A DNA stretch of 64,000 bases from positions 62,001 through 126,000 of the forward strand of contig NZ_JAIMJA010000009.1 in the NCBI RefSeq assembly GCF_021295315.1, in the 5' to 3' direction. The stretch is from Motilimonas cestriensis (GTDB lineage Bacteria; Pseudomonadota; Gammaproteobacteria; Enterobacterales; CBDFNC01). Positions 47,091 to 57,037 of the stretch are shown piece by piece; the stretch's first letter is position 1, and each line of letters begins with the position of its first letter. The notes beneath the pieces were generated by a model. It had not been told where the DNA came from, made no database searches, and saw nothing but the letters and a program-made list of their open reading frames with translations. The position numbers and the translations under genes are program-made.

Positions 47091-47549
47091 TTATTTCTTG
47101 CCTCTCTGATACTGGCTAATCAATTTATCTAGCCCGTTAGCGAAAGTCATTTTATCTTTATTATTTAACGGCGCCGGTCCGCCCGACTGCACCCCGCTAC
47201 TTCGCAATGTGTCCATAAAGTCGCGTATATTTAAGCGTTGGCGAATATTCTCTTTCGTAAGCAACTCTCCTCGAGGGCTAAGTACCCAAGCACCTTTACT
47301 AATCACTTCATCTGCCAACGGAATATCTGCCGTGATCACAATATCGCCCTTATTAACACGCTCAACGATTTCGTCATCTGCCACATCAAAACCTGAAGCA
47401 ACACGCAGAGTATGCAAATACGGTGAAGGGGGGGTTGCCATATTAGCATTAGCCACCAAGGTAGTATGAAGACAAGCTCTTTGCGCGGCACGAAAAATTA
47501 TCTCTTTAATTACCACCGGACAAGCATCAGCATCAACCCAAATATTCAT
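47091..47549 (-). CDS. yaiI: YaiI/YqxD family protein (DUF188)
   Basis: This 152-residue PIN-like protein begins with the family signature [15 protein letters not shown] and has [22 protein letters not shown] and [10 protein letters not shown]. The function is unknown; the fold suggests a nuclease. It is a lone gene convergent with the SulP transporter. Confidence 0.92.
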   Translation of the reverse strand: MNIWVDADACPVVIKEIIFRAAQRACLHTTLVANANMATPPSPYLHTLRVASGFDVADDEIVERVNKGDIVITADIPLADEVISKGAWVLSPRGELLTKENIRQRLNIRDFMDTLRSSGVQSGGPAPLNNKDKMTFANGLDKLISQYQRGKK

Positions 47550-47667
47550 TTATCACTCCAAACACTTTTCTCTATTAAAATATATGGTTACCTACATGCT
47601 TTATGCACTTTTCTCATCTATCATTGATTGAATTGTTGCTATTTTTCATCAAAATGAGGGGCCTGAA

Positions 47668-50397
47668 TTGGTTTCCATCTCTATCTATTCGCGCAATATT
47701 GTACTATACCTCGCCCTTTGCCTGAGTTATTTCTTCTGTGGCGTATTACTTGCGGATTTCTTTTCTCAGTCACAAGTCGTGCCTGTTTGGTTGCCCGCTG
47801 GTATTGCCTTATATGGCTGTTATGTTTGGCGTTGGCGGTTTCTACCTGCCGTCTTTATCGCATCAATGAGTTTTAATCTGTATAGCCACTTTCCACTTGC
47901 GCTATCAGACGTCACTATCGATTTAATGCTTGAAGTGGGCATGATCGCATCGGGGGCAACACTACAAGCTCTGGTCGGCTCCAGCTTACTCATTTATTGG
48001 ATTGGTAGCCCGCTTAACTGCCGCTCTGATGTTAAAGTAATTGCCTTTATCGTGATTGTCGGCCTACTGACAAATCTTATTTCTAGTAATATTGGCGTTT
48101 ATGCGCTGAGCTTATTTAGCCCTAATTATGATTTTTCTAATCATTGGCGTAACGTTTTAAACTGGTGGTTAGGTGATTCGTTGGGCGTATTGATCGCCAC
48201 CCCTTTGCTGCTTTCTTTACTGCATTTAAATCGTCTTGATAGTCAAACTAAAAAGTCACGCAGCTTGATCTTACTGGCTGCCACCGTGCTGTTTATTTCT
48301 GCTTCATTTACCACTTTGTTTTTTGTCCACAACAGCCAGCAAAGTGCTTATATGCTAGCTAAAAAAGAAATTCGGGTACTTGAAAACAGCTTATATCGAC
48401 AGTTCAACAACAGTTTAGCGACAATACAAACCCTATCCAGTTACTTGCAAAATACGGATCATATCAGCCATCATGAATTTAATCGGTTTGCCAGTAAGCT
48501 CTTCGAACAACAACCAGGTATTAAGGCGCTATCTTGGAATCTCTTGGTGCCCTCTTCAAGTAAAGCTGAAATAGAACAACGAATCAGCAGTTACTATAAA
48601 CGGGATATCAACATTTACGGCGAACCACTGCAACCTGATGATCCGATAGTCGTAATAGGATTAATTTACCCAGAGCAGGGGAATGAAGCAGCCATAGGCT
48701 TCAATGTTTACTCAAATCCTGCTCGTAAGTCGGTTCTCAATAGTGATTTATTGCCTTATCGCCCGATTGCCACACCAATTATTCAACTGGTTCAGTCTGT
48801 TAACCCTGAGCCCGGCTATTTATTATTCGCGCCTGTTTACCAGCACAATTCAAGTGATGATAGCCACGCGCCCAATGGTTATGCGACTGGTGTGTTCTTG
48901 GTTCAACCGATGATCGAGCATGCCTTTAATGAGACTCACTCGTCGATCTTTAATTATCAACTTTATGAAAAAGATGCAGATGAGCCTTTTATTGAGCATA
49001 ACGAAGGGCCAGCCTTCAACCTTGTCGATTCCCCCCTGCCACATGTCATTATCTTTAATGTGGCAGGACAAACCTGGCATCTTAATTTGGCAATAAAATC
49101 TAGCTTTATTCAACAGTACCAAAACCAATGGTCACAACTTCTGTTAGTGATACAGCTGATCATCATTGCCTTTGTCATGTTATTACTTTTATTGATGAAT
49201 AATCGTCGGCATAGTCTTGATTTAATGGTGAAAGCACGCACATTTGAATTAGAAAAAGCCAAACAAGACTCAGATAACGCCAATCAGGCGAAAAGTCGTT
49301 TTCTTGCTCATATGAGTCACGAAATTCGCACCCCGTTGAATGCCGTAATAGGTTTTACCCAATTGGCCGAATTAAGTGATGATAAAGAAGAAATCAAAGT
49401 CTATCTCGTTAAAACACAAAAATCCTCTACTGCCTTACTTAGTATTGTTAACGACATCTTAGATATTGCTAAAATTGAAGCCGATAAACTTGAGCTCGAA
49501 TCCATACCTTTTGATTTACAGGCAATTTTATCGCGAATATCGACACTGTTTGAACCTAATGCCATCAATAAGACATTAACCTGGGACGTCATTAATCATG
49601 TTACAACTGAGCAGTGGTTTATCGGAGACCCATTGCGAATAGAGCAAATATTAATGAACCTGTGCTCTAATGCGTTTAAATTTACCAACCAAGGATACAT
49701 TGAATTATCTGCCAAGTTGACGCCCTACCAAAACCATCCATCAGCACTGACAATTTGTGTCAAAGACAGTGGTATTGGCATATCCCAAGAACAGCAAATT
49801 CACTTATTTGAAGCCTTTACACAAGCAGACTCATCGACATCTCGTCGCTTTGGCGGTACCGGGTTAGGCTTAGCCATCAGCAAGCGCTTAACCGAGTTAA
49901 TGCATGGGCAACTTAACATCAAAAGTGATGTTGGTAAGGGTACCTGCTTTTGCTTAACGCTACCCTTAGCGACTTGTGAACCGCAGTCTTTAGGTAATGT
50001 TGTTCAAACGCGGTCTGCGTCCCTAGCGCACTTAGCCGTGCTTGTTGCTGAGGATAACTTAGTCAATCAAATGGTCATCAAAGGCATGCTCAACAATATG
50101 GGTATTGAGCCAGTGATTGTGTCCGATGGCCAGCAAGCCGTCGATGCTGTCAAACAGCGGGCCTTTGATATCGTACTGATGGACTGCCAAATGCCTATAT
50201 TAGATGGCTATGAGGCGACAAAAGTTATCCGTCAGAACCTAGAATTTTTAAATTTGCCTATTGTTGCGCTAACAGCAGATGTGATGCAAGACGAGAAGAT
50301 ATATGCGATAGAAGTTGGTTTCAGTGCGCACATTGCCAAACCCATTGATATCGACATACTCAAGGCAACGTTAAGCCAATTTGGCAGAAAAAATTAG
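47668..50397 (+). CDS. Hybrid sensor histidine kinase (MASE1-CHASE-HisKA-HATPase-REC)
   Basis: This 909-residue kinase has an N-terminal MASE1-like membrane region (about 8 helices, residues 10-225), an extracytoplasmic CHASE-like domain (about 235-480), a helix near 490-510, a HisKA box with His551 in [11 protein letters not shown], an ATPase domain with N (NLCSNAFKF), G1 (KDSGIGIS) and G2 (GGTGLGLAI) boxes, and a C-terminal receiver with Asp839 ([11 protein letters not shown]). No HPt or output partner is adjacent. The start is a TTG at 47668 with GAGGGG upstream; no in-frame ATG lies near. Confidence 0.88.
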   Translation: MVSISIYSRNIVLYLALCLSYFFCGVLLADFFSQSQVVPVWLPAGIALYGCYVWRWRFLPAVFIASMSFNLYSHFPLALSDVTIDLMLEVGMIASGATLQALVGSSLLIYWIGSPLNCRSDVKVIAFIVIVGLLTNLISSNIGVYALSLFSPNYDFSNHWRNVLNWWLGDSLGVLIATPLLLSLLHLNRLDSQTKKSRSLILLAATVLFISASFTTLFFVHNSQQSAYMLAKKEIRVLENSLYRQFNNSLATIQTLSSYLQNTDHISHHEFNRFASKLFEQQPGIKALSWNLLVPSSSKAEIEQRISSYYKRDINIYGEPLQPDDPIVVIGLIYPEQGNEAAIGFNVYSNPARKSVLNSDLLPYRPIATPIIQLVQSVNPEPGYLLFAPVYQHNSSDDSHAPNGYATGVFLVQPMIEHAFNETHSSIFNYQLYEKDADEPFIEHNEGPAFNLVDSPLPHVIIFNVAGQTWHLNLAIKSSFIQQYQNQWSQLLLVIQLIIIAFVMLLLLLMNNRRHSLDLMVKARTFELEKAKQDSDNANQAKSRFLAHMSHEIRTPLNAVIGFTQLAELSDDKEEIKVYLVKTQKSSTALLSIVNDILDIAKIEADKLELESIPFDLQAILSRISTLFEPNAINKTLTWDVINHVTTEQWFIGDPLRIEQILMNLCSNAFKFTNQGYIELSAKLTPYQNHPSALTICVKDSGIGISQEQQIHLFEAFTQADSSTSRRFGGTGLGLAISKRLTELMHGQLNIKSDVGKGTCFCLTLPLATCEPQSLGNVVQTRSASLAHLAVLVAEDNLVNQMVIKGMLNNMGIEPVIVSDGQQAVDAVKQRAFDIVLMDCQMPILDGYEATKVIRQNLEFLNLPIVALTADVMQDEKIYAIEVGFSAHIAKPIDIDILKATLSQFGRKN

Positions 50398-50400
50398 CAC

Positions 50401-50423
50401 CGCTAGCATGCGCCATGCTAGCG
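50401..50423 (+). terminator. Hairpin after the histidine kinase gene
   Basis: CGCTAGCATG (50401-50410) pairs perfectly with CATGCTAGCG (50414-50423) around CGC, immediately after the kinase stop. No T tract follows, so termination is likely but not certain. Confidence 0.6.
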
Positions 50424-50523
50424 CCCTCAATTTATACAATTAGCGGTTGTAAATGCTTGGTTATTCGGCACAATAAATAACCAAGTGACAGACCTCTTTT
50501 ATTCATTACTTTGAGCCCTATCT

Positions 50524-52203
50524 ATGCCATTTCAACGCCCGTTATACATTCCCTTTGCTGGCCCTGCATTGTTGGAAACATCTTTACTCAATAAAGGCAG
50601 TGCATTCTCTCAAGAAGAGCGCGACAGTTTTAATTTAACCGGCTTATTGCCACATAATATTGAGACTATTGAAGAGCAAGCAGCCAGAGCATATCAACAG
50701 TTTTCGTCTTTTAAATCCGACTTAGACAAGCACATTTATTTACGCAACATTCAAGATACCAATGAAACCCTGTTTCATCGTCTCATTGATCATCATCTTG
50801 AAGAGATCATGCCGCTGATTTATACCCCCACTGTTGGTCTTGCATGTCAGAAGTTTTCAAAAATTTATCGCCGTAAACGGGGTCTATTCATCTCTTACCC
50901 TGAGCGCGACAAGATAGACGATATGCTGCAAAATGCGACCAAGCAAAATGTAAAAGTGATCGTCGTAACGGATGGCGAGCGGATCTTAGGTCTTGGCGAC
51001 CAAGGCATTGGTGGTATGGGCATTCCGATCGGAAAACTAGCGCTATACACTGCTTGTGGTGGCATTAGCCCCGCTTATTGTTTGCCCATCGTACTGGATG
51101 TCGGCACCAACAATACGCAATTGCTCGGCGACCCTATGTATATGGGCTGGCGTAATCCACGCATTGATGGTGAACAATACGCAGAATTTGTTGACGAGTT
51201 TATTCAAGCTGTGAAACGTCGCTGGCCAGAAGTGTTATTGCAATTTGAAGATTTTGCGCAAGCTAACGCCACCCCATTGCTGCAAAAATACCGTAACCAG
51301 TTATGTTGTTTTAACGATGATATTCAAGGCACTGCGGCAGTGTCAGTCGGCACCTTAATTGCCGCATGCCAAAACAAAGGACAAAAGCTCAGTGAGCAAA
51401 ACATCGCCTTTCTTGGCGCAGGCTCAGCAGGTTGTGGCATCGCCGAGCACATAGTAAAACAAATGCAACGTGAAGGGATCTCTGAACAACAAGCAAGGTC
51501 GCAAGTATTTATGGTAGATAGATATGGTCTATTAACGGATGACATGCCTAATCTACAAGGCTTCCAACAGCCTTTAGTACAAGCGCAAACTCGGATTGCT
51601 AACTGGTCGACCCCTGCGCCATTAGGATTACAGCAAGTAGTGGAGCAAGGCAAGATCACCGTATTAATCGGCGTCAGTGGTCAGCCGGGCCTATTTACAC
51701 AAGAAATCATTGAACAACTTTGTATTAACACACCGCAACCGATTGTTTTACCTTTATCCAATCCCACCTCACGCGTTGAGGGCACGCCATCTGATATTAT
51801 TAACTGGAGCCAAGGTAAAGCAATCGTAGCGACGGGCAGTCCGTTCCCGCCGGTGGTATACCAAGAACAAACCATCGAAATATCGCAATGTAATAACAGC
51901 TATATTTTCCCCGGCATTGGTTTAGGTGTATTGGCGGTTGCAGCTAAGTCGATCAGTGACAATATGCTAATGGCGGCCAGTCAAGCATTAGCGGATGCGT
52001 CAATGGCTTACCAAGAAACGGATGGGTTATTGCCACCGTTAGCAGAAATTCAAACCGTTAGTAAAAAAATTGCTAAGGCGGTTGCCATGCAAGCCATTGA
52101 GGATGGGTTAGCTTTGCCTGTTGCAGAAGAAGTATTAGATCAAGAGCTTGTAAATCAATTTTGGCGACCTGAATATCGCCAATACCGACGCACTTCGTTT
52201 TAA
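50524..52203 (+). CDS. maeA: NAD-dependent malic enzyme
   Basis: This 559-residue enzyme decarboxylates malate to pyruvate. The malic enzyme signature [16 protein letters not shown] is intact, with YTPTVG near residue 100, [14 protein letters not shown], and an [13 protein letters not shown] Rossmann loop. Length and the absence of a phosphotransacetylase tail match MaeA (SfcA) rather than MaeB. It is a lone gene with its own terminator. Confidence 0.95.
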   Translation: MPFQRPLYIPFAGPALLETSLLNKGSAFSQEERDSFNLTGLLPHNIETIEEQAARAYQQFSSFKSDLDKHIYLRNIQDTNETLFHRLIDHHLEEIMPLIYTPTVGLACQKFSKIYRRKRGLFISYPERDKIDDMLQNATKQNVKVIVVTDGERILGLGDQGIGGMGIPIGKLALYTACGGISPAYCLPIVLDVGTNNTQLLGDPMYMGWRNPRIDGEQYAEFVDEFIQAVKRRWPEVLLQFEDFAQANATPLLQKYRNQLCCFNDDIQGTAAVSVGTLIAACQNKGQKLSEQNIAFLGAGSAGCGIAEHIVKQMQREGISEQQARSQVFMVDRYGLLTDDMPNLQGFQQPLVQAQTRIANWSTPAPLGLQQVVEQGKITVLIGVSGQPGLFTQEIIEQLCINTPQPIVLPLSNPTSRVEGTPSDIINWSQGKAIVATGSPFPPVVYQEQTIEISQCNNSYIFPGIGLGVLAVAAKSISDNMLMAASQALADASMAYQETDGLLPPLAEIQTVSKKIAKAVAMQAIEDGLALPVAEEVLDQELVNQFWRPEYRQYRRTSF

Positions 52204-52209
52204 TTTTAT

Positions 52210-52246
52210 AACACCAAGCCTGCCTTATTGGCTGGCTTGGTGTTAT
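52210..52246 (+). terminator. Hairpin terminator of maeA
   Basis: AACACCAAGCC (52210-52220) pairs with GGCTTGGTGTT (52234-52244) 6 bp after the maeA stop. Only a short T-rich end follows. Confidence 0.75.
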
Positions 52247-52287
52247 TAAGTGCACTCAATTTTTGCAGCAGTAAGCTATTGAACTTA

Positions 52288-52770
52288 TTAGCTCACTACC
52301 GTTTGCGAAGTAGCAAGCCGCAGCTGATCAAGCAAGCTATCACTGGCTTGCTCAATCAAATCAATCACCTTGTTAAAGCCCCCGGCTCCGCCGTAATAAG
52401 GATCAGGGATTTCTGCTTCATCACCGTTGGCATAACTTAAAAACAAGACTAGTTTTTGCTGATGCTGAACCGGACAAATGGCTTTTAAGTCTCTTAAATT
52501 TTGCTTATCCGCAGCAAGGATCAGATCAAAATCTGTAAAATCGTTCGCGGTGATCTTACGCGAGTAAATGCCAGTAAACTGATATCCCCTCCCTTCACCA
52601 GCAATCACACTGCGACTATCTGGGCCTTCACCCGCATGTGCCGCAATCGTTCCCGCAGAGTCAATAATCAAATCTAACCCTCGCTGTTTTGCCTTATGCC
52701 GTAACACCGCTTCGCCTGTTGGCGAGCGGCATATATTGCCTAAACAAACGACTAAGATTTTTTTAATCAT
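52288..52770 (-). CDS. Low-molecular-weight protein tyrosine phosphatase
   Basis: This 160-residue phosphatase has the P-loop VCLGNICRS (Cys9 to Arg15) and the acid loop IPDPYYGG, the signature of LMW-PTPs such as Wzb. Wzb-type enzymes sit in capsule operons beside a tyrosine kinase; none is present here, so its substrate is open. It starts 14 bp downstream of the AsmA-like gene on the same strand. Confidence 0.93.
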   Translation of the reverse strand: MIKKILVVCLGNICRSPTGEAVLRHKAKQRGLDLIIDSAGTIAAHAGEGPDSRSVIAGEGRGYQFTGIYSRKITANDFTDFDLILAADKQNLRDLKAICPVQHQQKLVLFLSYANGDEAEIPDPYYGGAGGFNKVIDLIEQASDSLLDQLRLATSQTVVS

Positions 52771-52784
52771 GAATGCCTCACGTA

Positions 52785-54704
52785 TTAGTCAAACAAGCCT
52801 TTAAGTGGCAATTTTTTCAGTAATTCTTTCGTACCTTCATCTTTAATTTTTTCATCGATAGCTTGATCAAGCTTTTCTTTTAATTTGTCGCCATGCTGCT
52901 TCATCTCTTGCTTAAGTAATGCTTCCATGTCTAATGCAAAAGCCGGCGCTTGCCAAGAGCCTGTTATTTTTAATGGCACCTTAATGCCAGTCAACTCATC
53001 TTCTGACTTACCGCCTTGCCCTTTCAACGTGCCTACCACAGCAACATCAACAAGAAAGTTCAAGCTTTCATTGATCAAGTTAGTTTGACCTTTACCGTTC
53101 ACTCGTAGTGCCGGCGAATCCATTTTAATATCTTGCGTGCGAGCGACCCCTTGAGCAATTTGAAAGCTGCCTGTTAGCGCGGAAAAATCTGTTTTCTTTT
53201 CCGCAACGTCATCAACACTTTGCCCTTTTAATTGCGCTTTACCTTTACGCACCATTTGCGCAATATTAATGCCGTGCAACGCGCCGTCAGTAAACTTAAG
53301 CTTGGCTTCTCCGGCCAGACTTTTTCTGATTTGAGGATCCGTTAGTCCTGTACCAGTGAGATTAATACTAGCATTCATCGCGCCCGCCAATTTGTCCATT
53401 TCTGCAACCGCCGTCATTAATGGTCGCACTTGCACTCCGGTCAAATTTTGTTGCACCTTAAACGTGGGTACTTTGGTTTTACCATTAAGGGTTAGATTGC
53501 CATTGAGTTGGCCTTGATAAAGCTGCGCTTGAATACCAGACAACTGCGCGATGCCTTGGCTAATTTTAGCTTTCATCTTAACCTGTTCAATTTGCGCATT
53601 TGACACCAACACTTTACCGATGGATAAATCGCCCAATAAATCAATCGCGGACAAAATTGACAGATCTGTTGATGCTTGCGACTTGCCTTGATCATTACCA
53701 GCAGCACTTTTTTCAGTGACCGTAGGCTGCGCTGCTGCAGGCTTATCTGAGGTAGTAAATTGCGTAAGCAAATTATCAACATCAAGTTGCTTAGCCGAAA
53801 GATTAAAACGTATTCTTGGGATCTTAGCCTGCTGCAGCGACGCACTACCAGTTAACTCATGCGCAAAAGCGTTTAACCTGAGTTGGCTGATGGTGGCTAA
53901 ATTCTTATTTAGCTCATAGCGCATATCAGCATCCACTAGAAAAGTCTGCTCACCACTTGGAATGGCGTCTCCTGCTAACTCCGCCTTGGTTTTCATGGTA
54001 GTGATATCCAATACATCAAGCTTAGCGTTAACTTGTAGGTTAAAACTACTTTCAAATCTTGCCACCAAGCCTTGTGCCGCATAGTCAGCTGAAGCCGTTA
54101 CAGGGATCGCTTTTTCTAACGCAATGTCTGAAGTACTAAAGTCGATATTTGATACTAGCTGCTGCTTTTTACTGGCTTCATCACGCAATAAAAGCTGGCC
54201 CTGCTCGATGTTGATCCCGGCAACACTGATAATAAAATCAGGCTTTACAGTCGACTCTGTTGTCTCTTCTGGCTGCTTTTTAACGGGTTTTTTTTCATTT
54301 TGCTTAGTGATGCCTTGGCTAAATTCATCTAAATTCGTTTCACCATTGGCTTTGGTCAAAATATTAATTTTGACGCCCGATAACGTCACTTGGCCTACTT
54401 GGATTTTTCTATCGAACAAAGGTTTAACCGCCAAGTCCATGCTCGCACTTTTGAACTCAACCAAGTTTTGCTCCGAATAACCGGCAACGTTACGCAGTTC
54501 AGTTTGTCCCAAGGTAAAGCCTAAACTGGGGAAAAACCGCCACGACAGATCGCCTGACACCACTAAATCGGCGCCAGTGGCCGACTTAACCTGTTCAGAC
54601 AGCATCGCTTTAACCCGGTCGGTGTCAACTAAACTGGTGATGGTAACGATAGAAATGATAATCAAGAGTACGATGGCCACGAAGGCATAGAGGAGTTTTT
54701 TCAT
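52785..54704 (-). CDS. AsmA family protein
   Basis: This 639-residue protein has one N-terminal transmembrane helix (LLYAFVAIVLLIIISIVTI), then a long periplasmic beta-rich region with AsmA features: GDLSWRFFPSLGFTLG near the start, VGQVTLSGVKINI, and the C-terminal AsmA_2 block (LTGSFQIAQGVART). AsmA-like proteins bridge the envelope and transport phospholipids. The ATG at 54704 follows AAAGGACC; the longer TTG-started form is unlikely. Confidence 0.9.
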   Translation of the reverse strand: MKKLLYAFVAIVLLIIISIVTITSLVDTDRVKAMLSEQVKSATGADLVVSGDLSWRFFPSLGFTLGQTELRNVAGYSEQNLVEFKSASMDLAVKPLFDRKIQVGQVTLSGVKINILTKANGETNLDEFSQGITKQNEKKPVKKQPEETTESTVKPDFIISVAGINIEQGQLLLRDEASKKQQLVSNIDFSTSDIALEKAIPVTASADYAAQGLVARFESSFNLQVNAKLDVLDITTMKTKAELAGDAIPSGEQTFLVDADMRYELNKNLATISQLRLNAFAHELTGSASLQQAKIPRIRFNLSAKQLDVDNLLTQFTTSDKPAAAQPTVTEKSAAGNDQGKSQASTDLSILSAIDLLGDLSIGKVLVSNAQIEQVKMKAKISQGIAQLSGIQAQLYQGQLNGNLTLNGKTKVPTFKVQQNLTGVQVRPLMTAVAEMDKLAGAMNASINLTGTGLTDPQIRKSLAGEAKLKFTDGALHGINIAQMVRKGKAQLKGQSVDDVAEKKTDFSALTGSFQIAQGVARTQDIKMDSPALRVNGKGQTNLINESLNFLVDVAVVGTLKGQGGKSEDELTGIKVPLKITGSWQAPAFALDMEALLKQEMKQHGDKLKEKLDQAIDEKIKDEGTKELLKKLPLKGLFD

Positions 54705-54773
54705 GATGGTCCTTTTCAATCTAGCTAGTTGAATTGAAAGCAGTTAACCGCCCTCTGACACTCCTCTTAAAAC

Positions 54774-54789
54774 GCCCACCAATGTGGGC
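54774..54789 (-). terminator. Hairpin terminator of udk
   Basis: On the minus strand GCCCAC and GTGGGC close a 4-base loop and are followed by GTTTTAAG. It lies 28 bp after the udk stop codon. Confidence 0.65.
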
Positions 54790-54817
54790 AAGAATCTAAG
54801 TGCAAAGATGACGCTTA

Positions 54818-55462
54818 TTAATTTTTCAAAAATTGGCGGATACGAGCTGTTAATAAATCAATAGCAATCACATTTTTACCGCCGCGAGGCACTATGATAT
54901 CAGCATATTGTTTCGATGGTTCAATGAATTGCATAAACATTGGCCGCACTGTTGCTTGATACTGTGCCAACACGGATTCCATTGATCGTCCTCGCTCGGC
55001 AACGTCTCTTTTCAAACGGCGAATGAGGCAAATATCCAGTGGCGTATCCATAAACACACTGGTGTGCATCAATTCACGTAATTCCGGTACATTCAATAAT
55101 AGAATACCTTCAAGGATGATGACTTTTTTTGGCTTAAACTCTGTCGTTTCTGCCATACGCGTATGCTCGGTATAGGAATAATTAGGCAGTTCAACGGCAT
55201 GGCCCGCTTTGAGCGCGGTCAAATGCTTAACCAATAATTCATGCTCCATGGCATTAGGGTGATCATAATTGGTTAACACCCGCTCCTCCATCGGCAAATG
55301 AGTTTGATCTCGATAGTATCTGTCCTCTGAGATCACGCCTATTTCTTGTGAGCTAAAGTCTTTTCTTAATTTTCGATAAATAGTTTGCGCTATTAGGCTT
55401 TTACCTGAGGCTGACGCACCAGCAATGGCAATAACAACGGCTTCATTTTGATGACTAGACAT
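54818..55462 (-). CDS. udk: Uridine kinase
   Basis: This 214-residue kinase phosphorylates uridine and cytidine. It has P-loop [11 protein letters not shown] (15-25), SEDRYYRDQ, the substrate motif [12 protein letters not shown] and [13 protein letters not shown] in the lid. Length matches E. coli Udk (213). It is preceded by the MITE-like element at 55584-55846, so it must have its own promoter in the 120 bp between. Confidence 0.96.
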   Translation of the reverse strand: MSSHQNEAVVIAIAGASASGKSLIAQTIYRKLRKDFSSQEIGVISEDRYYRDQTHLPMEERVLTNYDHPNAMEHELLVKHLTALKAGHAVELPNYSYTEHTRMAETTEFKPKKVIILEGILLLNVPELRELMHTSVFMDTPLDICLIRRLKRDVAERGRSMESVLAQYQATVRPMFMQFIEPSKQYADIIVPRGGKNVIAIDLLTARIRQFLKN

Positions 55463-55583
55463 GGGAGCTCATTATATGGTTAAGGTAATAAAAAATTTCT
55501 CTTTATTATAGAAAGTTAGATCTGTTTGGGGCAAGTCAAGTTTAAAGCAGCTTCTACTGCTATTTAACCCTCCTCGCCCCACA

Positions 55584-55846
55584 TATACCCAAGTTACCTC
55601 AAGATGCTTGTTCAGCGAGAATTTGTAGGCTGTTAGGCGCGACGCTGATTTGAGACATAGTTATTCTACGTTAAAAATCAGCAACAAAGCATAACAGCCT
55701 ACAAAACTCGCCCTTTGGGAGTCGCTCATTATGTTCATTTTTTCGTTAAAAAGCATCGAAAGGGCTGACCATTGCTTCAGCTTTTTGCCTCAAACTGAAC
55801 ATAATGAGCGGCTCTGAATCCCGCATCTTGAGGTGTCTTGGGTATA
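55584..55846. mobile_element. 263-bp MITE-like element with terminal inverted repeats
   Basis: The left end (55584-55607, TATACCCAAG... CAAGATGC) matches the reverse complement of the right end (55823-55846) at 22 of 24 bases. Inside are two more inverted pairs. GCGAG...TTGTAGGCTGTTA pairs with TAACAGCCTACAA...CTCGC (55615-55711). CGCTCATTATGTTCA (55723-55737) pairs perfectly with its complement at 55796-55810. No ORF for a transposase is present, so it would move only with help in trans. It ends 4 bp after the mrp stop. A TA target duplication is possible but not provable here. Confidence 0.8.
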
Positions 55847-55850
55847 GATA

Positions 55851-56906
55851 TTAATTCACTGAAACAATTGGAATTGTCTGCACGCCTAACGGGCAATCTA
55901 CGTATAGTTTAATAGCGACTTTCTCCGCTAATTCGAGATAAGCTTGGCTCAGTGGCGAATCAACGGATTTGGTCACCGTTGGCGTACCTGCGTCGGTATC
56001 TTCACGATATTGTCGGTGCAGCGGTAATTGCGCTAAACATTCGCTGTTATGGGCATCGGCAAGCTTAACGCCGCCGCCTTGATCGAAAATGGCTTCTTCA
56101 TGGCCACATTGACTACACACATGCATACTCATGTTTTCGACTAATCCCACTACTGGCACGTTAACTTTTGCAAACATATTAATGCCTTTGGTCGCGTCAG
56201 CCAGTGCCACATTCTGCGGCGTAGTCACTATCAGTGCCGAGGTAACGGGCACTTGTTGCGCCATGGTCAGTTGAATATCGCCGGTCCCCGGTGGCATATC
56301 CACAACGAGATAATCGAGTTCACCCCACTGGGTTTCTCGCAAAATTTGCGCTAATGCTTTACTGGCCATCGGGCCGCGCCAAACGGTGGCATCGTTTTTA
56401 TCCACCAAAAAACCGATGCTATTGGCAACCACGCCATGGGCTTTAATAGGCAACATCGTTTTGCCGTCATGACTTTCTGGGCGTGCATCAGACTGACCCA
56501 ACATCAGTGGCATCGAAGGGCCATAAATATCGGCATCTAAAATACCCACCTTGGCCCCTTTAGCAGCGAGCGCCAACGCCAAATTCACCGACACCGTCGA
56601 CTTACCGACACCGCCTTTTCCAGACGCAACCACCAGCACATTTTTAATACCCGCAATGGGGTTGGCAATATTTGACTGCAAGGTAGCTACCTGACTGGTG
56701 CAATGTAAGGTTATGCCAAGGGCGGCCAATTTTACCTGAGTTTTGGCTTGTAAGCTGTTAAACCATGCTGGCGCATAAAACGGCAATCGCAACGTTAATA
56801 CGCCGTCGTGCAATTTAAAAGCACCTCGAGATTGCAAGGTTTGAATAAGATCGTTGCCACCCGAGGCAGCTAAAACCGCAATAGCTTTATCTAATTTACC
56901 GTTCAT
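55851..56906 (-). CDS. mrp: Mrp/ApbC iron-sulfur cluster carrier ATPase
   Basis: This 351-residue P-loop protein has a MIP18-like N-terminal region (1-80), a deviant Walker A SGKGGVGKST near residue 96, DADIYGPS, the DMPPGTGD switch and the CxxC cluster site CSQC. It carries Fe-S clusters to target proteins. The ATG at 56906 is preferred to a GTG three codons earlier. It diverges from metG, the usual order in gammaproteobacteria. A MITE-like element abuts its 3' end. Confidence 0.95.
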   Translation of the reverse strand: MNGKLDKAIAVLAASGGNDLIQTLQSRGAFKLHDGVLTLRLPFYAPAWFNSLQAKTQVKLAALGITLHCTSQVATLQSNIANPIAGIKNVLVVASGKGGVGKSTVSVNLALALAAKGAKVGILDADIYGPSMPLMLGQSDARPESHDGKTMLPIKAHGVVANSIGFLVDKNDATVWRGPMASKALAQILRETQWGELDYLVVDMPPGTGDIQLTMAQQVPVTSALIVTTPQNVALADATKGINMFAKVNVPVVGLVENMSMHVCSQCGHEEAIFDQGGGVKLADAHNSECLAQLPLHRQYREDTDAGTPTVTKSVDSPLSQAYLELAEKVAIKLYVDCPLGVQTIPIVSVN

Positions 56907-57037
56907 TTTGATCACTTCGCTGGAAATTTGCGCCAGTGTAGCAAAAATCCCGCTATTTTCATGTCATCACTGGGATTTATAGGCTCTATTAGGTAACATT
57001 CAGATCAGATTAATCACTGGAAGTTAGTACGGATATT

